Shown here in pieces: positions 1-6,203 of a DNA stretch of 11,428 bases. The first letter of the stretch is position 1, and each line of letters starts with the position of its first letter. The position numbers and the translations under genes were made by a program. The stretch lies in the NCBI GenBank assembly GCA_001604435.1, contig LVBO01000231.1, positions 1 to 11,428 of the forward strand, given 5' to 3'. Source of the DNA: Synergistales bacterium Syner_01. Its GTDB lineage: Bacteria; Synergistota; Synergistia; Synergistales; Aminobacteriaceae. Under the pieces are notes generated by a model that made no database searches, had not been told where the DNA came from, and saw only the letters and a program-made list of their open reading frames with translations.

Positions 1-158
1 ATTCCCTCGTAGGTTTTCGTGTACATCTTCTTGTCGAACGGCGCTCCCTTGAGCGCCGTTTCCGCCTCCTTGCGCCACTCCTCGTAGGACGAGGGAGGGA
101 ACTCGTCGAACGCTACCGGCGCGGTTTCCTGAACGTGAGCCTGAATTTCGGTATCCAT
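1..158 (-). CDS. mutA: Methylmalonyl-CoA mutase small-subunit-like protein, N-terminal part (cut by window edge)
   Basis: The minus-strand reading starts MDTEIQAHVQ and continues through FPPSSYEEWRKEAE, ALKGAPFDKK and MYTKTYEG at the window edge, giving about 52 residues. The order Y-E-E-W, then L-K-G-x-P-F, then T-K-T-Y-E-G is how I recognise the start of the small (MutA-type) subunit of methylmalonyl-CoA mutase. That family, with the large subunit, interconverts methylmalonyl-CoA and succinyl-CoA using adenosylcobalamin. The cobalamin-binding and active-site parts lie outside the window, so catalytic competence cannot be judged. An in-frame ATG at 167 would add three residues. I prefer 158 because the GAGAGG at 168-173 would touch an ATG at 167 but lies 9 bases from this one. 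A cobalamin riboswitch and terminator lie directly upstream. Another acyl-CoA mutase of the same fold is possible. Confidence 0.82.
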   Translation of the reverse strand, partial: MDTEIQAHVQETAPVAFDEFPPSSYEEWRKEAETALKGAPFDKKMYTKTYEG

Positions 159-192
159 CTTCGGCATCCTCTCTTCGTGAATTTTCAAAGAC

Positions 193-223
193 AAAAAAAG
201 ACCGCCCCGGTGCGCGGGCGGCC
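193..223 (-). terminator. Rho-independent terminator, expression platform of the mutA-leader riboswitch
   Basis: Read on the minus strand, an 8-bp stem (GGCCGCCC paired with GGGCGGTC, one G-U) closes an 8-base loop and is followed at once by seven T. It lies between the cobalamin aptamer and the mutase start, so it is an attenuator rather than the end of a gene. Its 5' arm plus loop (CCGCCCGCGC, plus coordinates 212-221) is perfectly complementary to the presumed L13 loop of the aptamer (plus coordinates 283-292). Confidence 0.85.
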
Positions 224-248
224 TTTCATCGATGAACAACAGTATATA

Positions 249-267
249 GAGAGGGATACCCCCTCTC
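249..267 (-). other. Hairpin between aptamer and terminator in the mutA leader
   Basis: On the minus strand, GAGAGGG and CCCTCTC form a perfect 7-bp stem around a 5-base loop (GGTAT). No T tract follows, so it is not a terminator. It may be a spacer helix bringing L13 and the terminator arm together, or a pause hairpin. Its role is inferred. Confidence 0.45.
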
Positions 268-270
268 CCG

Positions 271-450
271 GTCAAGCAGCCTCCGCCCGCGCAGACGCTT
301 CCTGGCATCGCATCGCAGACCGGTCTCCTGACTCCCGTTCATCCTCAATCCGCGCCTTCCCGAAAAACTTCGGTGGCAGTGCGGTTTCGTCACGGTTACA
401 GTGGCGGGGCCGTTCCGGTTTTTCACCGGATTCCCGAACATCTGCGACGT
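271..450 (-). promoter_or_regulatory. Cobalamin (B12) riboswitch, full-size type, in the mutA leader
   Basis: The minus strand carries the conserved cobalamin aptamer core: CCGGTGAAAAACCGG (P4-type hairpin), then CGGCCCCGCCACTGTAACCG (plus coordinates 393-412), CACTGCC...GGGAAGGCG (P6 extension) and a B12 box AGTCAGGAGACC (plus 322-333). A closing stem pairs plus 441-449 with 311-319 (8 of 9 Watson-Crick, one G-U). A hairpin at plus 274-300 fits P13, and its loop contains GCGGG complementary to CCCGC in L5 (plus 404-408). The P6 extension and length resemble the large adenosylcobalamin class. With the terminator downstream, it is predicted to stop transcription when ligand is bound. Assignment as a cobalamin riboswitch is firm; the subclass is inference. 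Confidence 0.93.
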
Positions 451-492
451 ACATGGTGTTGTGTTACGATACAACAAACTTCTTCATACTGA

Positions 493-522
493 ATAATACC
501 CTTCTCATTCATACGGTGTCAA
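493..522 (-). promoter_or_regulatory. Sigma70-type promoter for the mutA leader
   Basis: On the minus strand there is a perfect -35 TTGACA (plus 517-522), an 18-base spacer and a -10 TATTAT (plus 493-498). Transcription would begin near 486, giving a leader of about 330 bases that includes the riboswitch and attenuator. It is divergent from the plus-strand promoter at 586-614. Confidence 0.75.
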
Positions 523-585
523 GGTGGGAGAGGAGGCGTATGCGGGAGAGGTTCGGGTAGTCGGGCAGGCGAGGCGGGGAAACGT

Positions 586-614
586 TTGACAAGCGCCCTC
601 CGTCTGCATATAGT
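586..614 (+). promoter_or_regulatory. Sigma70-type promoter for the AlbA gene cluster
   Basis: TTGACA (586-591), a 17-base spacer, then TATAGT (609-614). Transcription would start near 621, about 115 bases before the first intact AlbA gene. The -10 box runs into the remnant of a paralogous gene: its TAGT occupies the position of CAGT in the related sequence at 3177-3180. The promoter therefore sits at, or was partly made by, the break-point of that remnant. Confidence 0.7.
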
Positions 615-735
615 GGATCGAGCGTGGTTACGTCCGCCCCGCCATCCGCAACGACAAGGCATAAGCCTGAGGATGGAGTCCCGACGACAGCTCGAAATGA
701 ATGTACGCGAGAAGACGCGAGAACGGAGGTCGATG
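611..735 (+). pseudogene. 3'-end remnant of an AlbA/GHKL paralogue (degraded, internally deleted)
   Basis: Two blocks match the 3' part of the gene at 2046-3590. Bases 612-660 align without gaps to 3178-3226 (40 of 49 identical) and encode WIERGYVRPAIRNDKA, against WTGLGYVRPVIRNVKA in the intact gene, followed by a TAA stop. Bases 674-735 then align to 3565-3626, which is the last codons and downstream flank of that gene; they share TGGAGTCC, CAGCTCGAAAT and CGCGAGAAC. About 340 bases present between the two blocks in the intact copy are missing here. The upstream part is absent and the first codon reads as a stop. The second block ends at the start codon of the next gene, so it also supplies that gene's ribosome binding site. 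I read it as the scar of a lost tandem copy. Confidence 0.7.
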
Positions 736-1992
736 ATGTACGAGAATACGGCTGATCTGCTGAAACAAATCGCTCTTGGCGAGGACTCCGTGCTCGAACT
801 CAAGGCTTTGGAATTCAGAGGCGACAGAGTCGTCGGCCCGCACAAGGACGGCATGGCGGACGAACTGGCGGCCATGGCGAACACTGCGACCGGCATAGTT
901 GTGCTGGGCGTCGACGACAAGAGTAGAGAAATTCTCGGGATACCACCGGAGAAGATCGACAGTGTCGAAAGCTGGATTCGTTCGATATGCAACGATTCGA
1001 TAACTCCTCCGCTGGATTGCGTTCTACGCAAACTCTTGGTATCCGCGGGCCAGGGAGATGAAAAAATCATCCTGAGAATAGATGTCCCTCGCAGTCTCTT
1101 CGTCCATAAAAGCCCGAACGGTTATTTTCGCCGCATCGGAAGCGCCAAGCGGGAGATGAAGCCGGACGTCCTGGCGCGGCTCTTTCAGCAGCGCAGTCAG
1201 GCGCGTCTCATCCGCTTCGACGAACAGACCGTCCCCGGTACTTCGCTCGACGACCTGAATCCCAAACTTTGGGAGCGCTTCCGAACGGTGCTCTCGCCGA
1301 AGGACGACCGGGATTTCCTCGGGAAGATGAAACTGATCGCCAAAGACGAAGACGGGAGCATTCGAGCGACGGTGAGCGGTATTCTCATGGCTTCGGACGC
1401 GCCGGAATCGTACCTTTCCAGCGCTTTCATTCAAGCCGTATGCTATCGCGGCGCCGAGCGGAACGCCGCGTACCAACTGGACGCGAAGGATATCGTCGGT
1501 CCGCTGGACGTTCAAATAAGGGAGGCCTGCAAATTCGTCGAACGAAACACGCGGGTGTTCGCCGTAAAAGCCCCCAATAGAATCGAGACGCCGCAGTTTT
1601 CGATGAACGCTGTTTTCGAGGCGGTGACGAATGCGGTTGCTCACCGAGACTACTCGATCTACGGTTCCAAGATTCGATTGCACGTTTTTACGGACAGGCT
1701 GGAACTCTTCTCTCCCGGTACGATCCCGAACACGATGACTGTCGAAAGTATCTCCCAGCGACAGTCCGCCAGGAACGAACTGCTCGGCTCGCTCCTTGCC
1801 CGATGCCCGATGAACGTAGAGGCGACGGGCAGCAAGCGGAGCTACATCATGGACAGAAGAGGCGAAGGCGTTCCGATCATCATCACCGAGAGCGAGGCGT
1901 TGTCCGGGAGGAGGCCGGAATATCTCCTGCTCGACGACGCCGAACTGAAGCTGACGATATTCGCCGCTGAGCCGCCTCACGGGAGGGAGTGA
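736..1992 (+). CDS. AlbA_2 (Schlafen-AlbA) domain protein with GHKL-type ATPase C-terminal region
   Basis: 418 residues from ATG 736, which lies 6 bases after GGAGG at 725-729; ATG 733 is the alternative. Upstream in-frame codons belong to the gene remnant and are not used. Residues ~15-130 fit the AlbA_2 fold: a charged E-L-K opening, A-A-M-A-N-T, then V-L-G-V-D-D, the nucleic-acid-binding domain of the COG2865 group. Residues ~290-340 carry AVTNAVAHRDYS and DRLELFSPG, matching the HATPase_c_4 (GHKL) region of these proteins. The family is often called transcriptional regulator or ATP-dependent helicase-related, but its biochemical role is poorly defined. The middle part (~130-280) is not recognised. 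The GTG/TGA overlap and 53-base gap to the next, related gene suggest co-transcription. It could be a regulator or a defence component; nothing seen decides this. Confidence 0.85.
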   Translation: MYENTADLLKQIALGEDSVLELKALEFRGDRVVGPHKDGMADELAAMANTATGIVVLGVDDKSREILGIPPEKIDSVESWIRSICNDSITPPLDCVLRKLLVSAGQGDEKIILRIDVPRSLFVHKSPNGYFRRIGSAKREMKPDVLARLFQQRSQARLIRFDEQTVPGTSLDDLNPKLWERFRTVLSPKDDRDFLGKMKLIAKDEDGSIRATVSGILMASDAPESYLSSAFIQAVCYRGAERNAAYQLDAKDIVGPLDVQIREACKFVERNTRVFAVKAPNRIETPQFSMNAVFEAVTNAVAHRDYSIYGSKIRLHVFTDRLELFSPGTIPNTMTVESISQRQSARNELLGSLLARCPMNVEATGSKRSYIMDRRGEGVPIIITESEALSGRRPEYLLLDDAELKLTIFAAEPPHGRE

Positions 1993-2045
1993 ACGGTGCT
2001 CGCGAGAGTGAATGTAGGCGGCTTCTTGTGCATGGAGGCAACGGA

Positions 2046-3590
2046 ATGAAAAAAGAGGAACTTATCGCCAGACTGAAGCAGCCGGAATGGAGCGATCTTG
2101 AATGCAAGAGATCGCGGAAGGGCGTTTCCGAAGATGCGTATCGGACGGTCTCCGCCTTCGCCAATACCGAGGGCGGCACTCTGGTGTTCGGTGTGAAGGA
2201 CTCCGAGGGTGAACTGGAGATCGCGGGGGTCGATGCTCCGGACAAGGTGCAAAACGACTTTCTCAGCGCGCTGCGGACCGGCGATAAGCTGAATCGCAGA
2301 ATAAACGCGGAAGCGGAACGCTTCGAAGTCGAAGACAAGGTTGTGCTCGTTTTCCATATCCCCGAGGCGTCGCGCAGCGAAAAACCCGTCTATCTCAGAG
2401 GAGACATCCGACAGTGCTACATCCGTCGCGGCGCCGGGGACGAGCAGTGCCTGCAGACGGAGATCGAACGATTCTTGCGGGATGCGGCGGCGGAACGGTG
2501 GGACAGCCTCACCATAGAATACGATCCGGACCGCTGCTTCGACCGCCGTTCCCTGGCCTGGTATCGAAGCCGTTACGAAAGCCGGCCCAACAACCGCTCC
2601 TATGCGGAAGTCGACGATAACGAATTTCTCTTTCAACTGGGACTGATCCGGGAGACGCCGCACGGCAGGCTTCCCACGCACGCGGCCGTTTTACTCTTCG
2701 GTTCGGACGGCTATCTGCGCGGGATGATGCCACGTCCCGCAGCCGACTGCCAGCGTTTCGGATTCGCGTTCGGCGAGAACCCGCCCGGTGTGCGCTGGCT
2801 GGATAGGGTGATCATGGAGTCGAACATCGTTCAGGCGTGGCTCTCCTTCCTGGAATGGTATATGAAGTTCGCCTCCGTCCCGTTCCGCCTCGACCCGGCG
2901 ACCATGGAGCGGAACGACACGCCTGCCGATTTTATCGCTTTCCGGGAGGCTTTCGTCAATGTGCTCTGTCATCAGGACTACCAGGACCATACCCGCAAAC
3001 CGGAGATCCGGCGTTTTTCGGATCGCACCATCTTCTGGAATCCCGGCGACGCCTTCGCCACCGGCGATCTGCTCGCTCCCGGCCCGAAGGAGGTCCGCAA
3101 TCCGACTATCGCCGTAGCCTTCCGCCGCATCGGCTTCAGCGAAAATGCCGGTTGGGGCTTGAACGACGTGATTTCCCAGTGGACCGGCCTTGGCTACGTC
3201 CGCCCCGTCATTCGAAACGTCAAGGCGAGCAAGGAGTTCGAGTTGACGCTGATCGCGGCGACTCCCCCCGTTTCTTCAGGGCGAATCCGGTCGGGTGATA
3301 CCGGCGAACAAGTAACCGAACAAGTAACCGAACAAGTAAACGAACAAGTAACCGAACAAGTGCGAAGGTTGCTGGGAGTTGTTGCAGGCGAAGAGATGAA
3401 TGGACGGGAGGTAATGGCGGCGCTTCGATTGCGTCATCGTCCAACCTTCCTTTACGAGTATCTGCAGCCCGCGCTCAGGATAAAGATTATCGAAATGACA
3501 CAGCCCGACTCGCCGAAAAGCCCTACCCAGAAGTATCGGCTCACCGCCAAAGGCAGAGCTCTCCTGGAGTCCAGCGGCAGCTCGAAATAA
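2046..3590 (+). CDS. AlbA_2 domain / GHKL ATPase protein with EQVT repeat and C-terminal winged helix
   Basis: 514 residues from ATG 2046, 7 bases after GGAGG (2034-2038). An in-frame GTG at 1989 overlapping the previous stop is possible but has no comparable binding site. Residues ~12-130 form an AlbA_2 domain (LECKRS, VSAFANTEGG, LVFGVKD). Residues ~297-345 hold the HATPase_c_4 segment (FREAFVNVLCHQDYQ, IFWNPGDAF), followed by RNPTIAVAFRRIGFSENAGWG. A run of E-Q-V-T/N units at ~421-439 acts as a linker to a winged-helix region (MNGREVMAALRLRHRPTF, then QKYRLTAKG) of the type seen at the end of COG2865 and Fic-like proteins. The cysteines scattered in the protein do not form an evident metal site. 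It is a relative of the preceding gene but not a close duplicate. Its DNA target and partner are unknown. Confidence 0.87.
   Translation: MKKEELIARLKQPEWSDLECKRSRKGVSEDAYRTVSAFANTEGGTLVFGVKDSEGELEIAGVDAPDKVQNDFLSALRTGDKLNRRINAEAERFEVEDKVVLVFHIPEASRSEKPVYLRGDIRQCYIRRGAGDEQCLQTEIERFLRDAAAERWDSLTIEYDPDRCFDRRSLAWYRSRYESRPNNRSYAEVDDNEFLFQLGLIRETPHGRLPTHAAVLLFGSDGYLRGMMPRPAADCQRFGFAFGENPPGVRWLDRVIMESNIVQAWLSFLEWYMKFASVPFRLDPATMERNDTPADFIAFREAFVNVLCHQDYQDHTRKPEIRRFSDRTIFWNPGDAFATGDLLAPGPKEVRNPTIAVAFRRIGFSENAGWGLNDVISQWTGLGYVRPVIRNVKASKEFELTLIAATPPVSSGRIRSGDTGEQVTEQVTEQVNEQVTEQVRRLLGVVAGEEMNGREVMAALRLRHRPTFLYEYLQPALRIKIIEMTQPDSPKSPTQKYRLTAKGRALLESSGSSK
3178..3226 (+). repeat. Dispersed direct repeat, partner of 612-660
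   Basis: This 49-base stretch inside the AlbA gene is 40/49 identical, without gaps, to 612-660. It encodes the end of the GHKL region (WTGLGYVRPVIRNVKA). Together with 3565-3626 it shows that the upstream remnant derives from a related gene. Confidence 0.75.
3306..3362 (+). repeat. In-frame 12-bp tandem repeat, 4.75 copies
   Basis: The unit GAACAAGTAACC occurs at 3306, 3318, 3330 (one change, AAC for ACC), 3342 and as a 9-base partial copy at 3354. Because the unit is four codons (E-Q-V-T), gain or loss of copies changes the length of the linker before the winged helix without shifting the frame. Similar EQVT runs are common in this protein family. The near-identity of units at DNA level suggests recent slippage. 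Confidence 0.95.
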
Positions 3591-3626
3591 ATCCGCGCTT
3601 CGCAGTCGCGAGAACAGAGATCGATA
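3565..3626 (+). repeat. Dispersed direct repeat, partner of 674-735
   Basis: The end of the AlbA gene and its downstream flank resemble 674-735 (about 80% by eye with one or two single-base gaps). Shared runs include TGGAGTCC, CAGCTCGAAAT and CGCGAGAAC. In the upstream copy the block ends at a gene start; here it ends about 45 bases before the SH3-protein gene. Confidence 0.7.
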
Positions 3627-3671
3627 TGCTTAGAAGGCGACTATCCGAACATAACCGAAGGAGTGTTTATA

Positions 3672-4049
3672 ATGGATACATGCACCGAGACCACGCGCTA
3701 CCTTGTAATTCAAGACCACACAAGCGAGTATCCCGAGCCCATCACCTTCGAAAAAGGGGCTCCCCTGAGCGTCGGCGAGAAATACGAAGGCCCGGAGGGT
3801 TGGGATAACTGGTTTTTCTGCGAATCACCCGGTCGGAAAGGCGGCTGGGTTCCGGCGCAAATCATCGAAAGAGTCGAAGGCGAGGCTGCTCGCGCCCGTG
3901 AAGACTACACCGCGAGAGAGCTGAATGTGAAACAGGGCGATGTGCTTCTTGGCTCGAGAACTCTGAACGGTTGGGTATGGTGCGAACGGTCCGGCGGCTC
4001 GGAATCCGGTTGGGTTCCGCTTGCATGCCTCCGGGAAGCCAGTCGGTGA
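3672..4049 (+). CDS. Small protein with two tandem SH3-like domains
   Basis: 125 residues from ATG 3672, 9 bases after GAAGGAG (3656-3662); an in-frame GTG at 3663 directly touches this binding site. Two SH3-like units are visible. Unit 1 (~8-65) has YLVIQDHTSEYPEP, LSVGEKYEGP and WFFCESPGRKGGWVP. Unit 2 (~72-122) has AREDYTARELNVKQGD, WVWCERSG and SESGWVP. Both show the ALYDY-like opening, the acidic/W-W patch and the GWVP ending of SH3 folds. There is no signal peptide or membrane segment, so it should act in the cytoplasm, unlike cell-wall-targeting bacterial SH3b proteins. Its place between AlbA genes, on the same strand, hints at a role as an adaptor binding one of them, but this is inference. 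Function is unknown. Confidence 0.8.
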   Translation: MDTCTETTRYLVIQDHTSEYPEPITFEKGAPLSVGEKYEGPEGWDNWFFCESPGRKGGWVPAQIIERVEGEAARAREDYTARELNVKQGDVLLGSRTLNGWVWCERSGGSESGWVPLACLREASR

Positions 4050-4138
4050 AGTCCGTTATCGCTGCCAAGCACTAACGGGAGATGCAGCTGAATGCTCCCG
4101 AGCGGCTTACGATTATGGAAAGAGGCGGAGGAGTGCTC

Positions 4139-5186
4139 GTGAATGAACATGATATAGAAGAGTTGATCCGACAAGGCGAAGGTTTGAGATTGGAGTTCAA
4201 AGGCGACTCGAAAAGCCTACCTGATCGGGAACTAGTAGCCGCCGTTGTTTCTTTGGCGAATACTGAAGGAGGCGATCTGCTGCTCGGCGTCGAAGACGAC
4301 GGCAGCGTGACCGGTCTGCACGCGAATCATCTGAACGTTTCGGGCATGTCTTCACTGATCGCAAACAAGACCAACCCTTCCATCTCGGTCGGAGTGGAGC
4401 GATGCGATGTCCGAGGAAAGAGCGTTGCGTGGATTTCCATTCAAACTGGACGACGACGGCCTCGCAATCAGCAGCCCCGGAGGGTTCATCGAAGGAGTGG
4501 GTATCGGTAACCTTCTAGTGACGCCCCCTCGCTCCCGCAATCCGCTACTGGCCGATATCATCAAACGAATCGGCCTCGCCGAGCGCACCGGACGCGGCAT
4601 CGACCGTATTTTCGAGGGAATGCTCCGCTACGGCCGTCCTGCACCGGACTACTCGATGTCCACCGACTATACCGTAGCCGTCTTGCTCTCCAACGCCGAC
4701 GCCGATCCCGATTTTCTGAAAATGGTCGTCGAGCAGGAGGAGAAGCTCGGCCTCATGCCGGTCGACTCTCTTATCGTCCTTTCCCGTTTGCGGGATGAAC
4801 GTCGACTGACGACAGCCGATTTGGCTCCATCGGTGCAAAAGCCCGAAGCGAATGTGCGCACGACACTGGAGAGGCTGGTCGAAACCGGCTTCTTGGAGCA
4901 GCACGGAACCGGCAGAGGGCGAACATATACACTCAGCGCCCGGATATACCAGAAAGCGGGGCAGCGAGCGGAATACATCAGGCAGGCTGGTTTCTCGCAA
5001 ATCCAGCAGGAACAGATGGTGCTCAACTACATCGAGAAGCATGGGACGATAAAACGCGCGGATGTCATGGAGTTGTGCCGCATCTCAAAAGACCAAGCAT
5101 ATAAGTTGCTTCTACGATTGAAAAAACAGGGCGATGTTGTGCAAACCGGAGAAAGAAAAGCTGCTCTTTATGAACGCAAGCGCTAA
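4139..5186 (+). pseudogene. Third AlbA_2/GHKL gene, disrupted by internal deletion with frameshift
   Basis: The reading from GTG 4139 (5 bases after GGAGGAG at 4127-4133) gives an AlbA_2 domain: IEELIRQGEGLRLEFKGD, VVSLANTEGG, LLLGVEDDG, ending at SVAWISI near 4440. After that the frame turns to nonsense and stops at 4510. Homology resumes in another frame at about 4446: LDDDGLAISSPGGF, PPRSRNPLLADIIKRIGLAE, RTGRGIDRIFEG, RYGRPAPDYS, followed by two winged-helix-like segments to 5186. In intact relatives the AlbA domain and this GHKL ending are separated by well over 100 residues, including the N-x-x-x-H-R-D-Y segment, all missing here. A net deletion of a length not divisible by three explains both losses. 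An ATG at 4407 could still allow a 259-residue C-terminal fragment to be made. The gene is most likely dead as a whole protein; upstream in-frame ATGs at 4082 and 4115 lack a good site. Confidence 0.83.
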
Positions 5187-5267
5187 TTTATACGTCAGGC
5201 GCATATTTATGCGCTGCTTTATGAGCTGTAATCAGCAGAGAACTCCGTCTATCTTCGATGTCTCTTT

Positions 5268-5344
5268 AATCGGGGGCGCCGCAGTAATGTCTCTTGCTAC
5301 TGTCTATCAAACCGGGGACGTCGCAAGCGGGAGCGCCCCCGGTT
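5268..5344. repeat. Long-armed inverted repeat between converging gene sets
   Basis: AATCGGGGGCGC (5268-5279) can pair with GCGCCCCCGGTT (5333-5344): 12 bp with one G-U and a 53-base loop. A competing shorter dyad, AACCGGGG (5310-5317) with CCCCGGTT (5337-5344), shares its right arm. No T tract follows on the plus strand, so it is not a standard terminator for the decayed AlbA gene. It could be the ends of a small mobile remnant, or a structured 3' region. The rest of the 200-base gap between 5187 and the terminator shows nothing recognisable. Confidence 0.5.
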
Positions 5345-5348
5345 ATGT

Positions 5349-5383
5349 AAAAACCTGTGCTGGGGAAAAGCGCCCCGCACAGG
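5349..5383 (-). terminator. Rho-independent terminator of the minus-strand operon
   Basis: On the minus strand, CCTGTGC and GCACAGG (plus 5354-5360 and 5377-5383) form a 7-bp stem with inner GGGG/CCCC pairing, followed by five T. It lies 7 bases beyond the stop of the cyclase-family gene. Confidence 0.88.
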
Positions 5384-5389
5384 GGAGGG

Positions 5390-6136
5390 TCATTCAGCCG
5401 GGCAGACGGCGAAGCATCTGGCCGGGAAGCCCGTGCCGCCCTTCAGTTTGGGGAACGTGCAGAAGATGATCGCTCCTACGGGCGGAACTTTGTCGAGGTT
5501 GCACAGCAGCTCGACCTGTATTTTGTCCTGCCGGAGGATATAGTCCTCGGCGGCGAAGCCGATGTCGCACTGGCGGCAGGCGGGGTCCGTGTCCGGCGTT
5601 TCGTGGCCGATGGAGCCGATCTTCCGCTCCGCGCACAGCCATTTCACCGTTTCGAGATCCCACCCGGGGTAATGGGCGTTCCCCTCGGCGTCCTTGTTGT
5701 CGAACTCCGCCGCGGAGCGTGTGTACCAGTCGCTTCGCAGCGCGACGAACGCTCCCTCGGGGATTCTGCCGTACTGTTTCTCCCACTCGAGCACGTCGTC
5801 GACGGTCAGGGCATAATCGCAGTCTCCGGCGCACTCCGCCGACTTATCGATCACGCACAGGGGGTAGGCGAACTCGTCCACCCGGATTTCCGCCGCCGTC
5901 CGTCCGTCGGCGTCGAAATGGGAGGGGACGTCCACATGGGTGCCGTACTGGCCGGGAACGGTGTACTCGAAGACCTTCATGGGGGCCTGGTCGAAATCGA
6001 ACAGGGTCTTGATTCCCAAGGGCTGGAATCCGTACCAGTGCGGCGTTTCCGGCGAGAGCTCGTGAGTGAGGTCCACCCACTTGTACTTCGGGGTCTTGAG
6101 CAGTTCGAGCTGTTTCCAGAGCGTCAGATCAACCAT
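5390..6136 (-). CDS. Cyclase-family (kynurenine formamidase-like) metal-dependent hydrolase
   Basis: 248 residues, a usual length for the family (PF04199). The start ATG at 6136 follows GGGAGG (plus 6147-6152) by about 10 bases. VDLTHELSPETPHW at ~21-34 is the family opening, and GTHVDVPSHF with H67, D69 and H73 is the metal-binding signature. A second conserved region, IGHETPDTDP, lies in the C-terminal half. There is no signal peptide, so it is cytoplasmic. Members hydrolyse N-formylkynurenine, isatin or related cyclic/amide substrates, often with Mn or Zn; the substrate here cannot be told from sequence. It is the last gene of the operon, 67 bases after the flavoenzyme, which suggests that it hydrolyses a product of that enzyme or processes the same compound. 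Naming it kynB would be unsafe because no other kynurenine gene is present. Confidence 0.85.
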   Translation of the reverse strand: MVDLTLWKQLELLKTPKYKWVDLTHELSPETPHWYGFQPLGIKTLFDFDQAPMKVFEYTVPGQYGTHVDVPSHFDADGRTAAEIRVDEFAYPLCVIDKSAECAGDCDYALTVDDVLEWEKQYGRIPEGAFVALRSDWYTRSAAEFDNKDAEGNAHYPGWDLETVKWLCAERKIGSIGHETPDTDPACRQCDIGFAAEDYILRQDKIQVELLCNLDKVPPVGAIIFCTFPKLKGGTGFPARCFAVCPAE

Positions 6137-6203
6137 AAAAAAGGCACCTCCCTGAAATCGTTGGAATTCCTGTTCCGGTTCTGCGAAAGGGGGGAGTCCC
6201 CGC

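Noticed and set aside
586..735. N-terminal extension of the first AlbA gene back to 586
   Set aside because: The extra codons overlap the predicted promoter (TTGACA at 586 would be the start codon) and the remnant of another gene read in a different frame; the AlbA domain begins just after ATG 736.
1024..1980. Minus-strand open frame of 318 codons opposite the first AlbA gene
   Set aside because: Antisense shadow of a recognised gene; no family motifs and no ribosome binding site seen.
1989..2045. GTG start overlapping the previous stop for the second AlbA gene
   Set aside because: The added 19 residues have no domain match, and ATG 2046 has a much better ribosome binding site.
3306..3362. 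CRISPR-like array
   Set aside because: Units are 12 bp, contiguous without spacers, and encode an in-frame EQVT repeat inside a gene.
4407..4510. Programmed ribosomal frameshift joining the two halves of the third AlbA gene
   Set aside because: No slippery heptamer was seen, and more than 100 residues of the family's middle region are absent, so a frameshift alone would not restore the protein.
5134..5469. Open frame running from the end of the decayed AlbA gene into the cyclase gene
   Set aside because: It overlaps the operon terminator and the antisense cyclase end, with no domain features.
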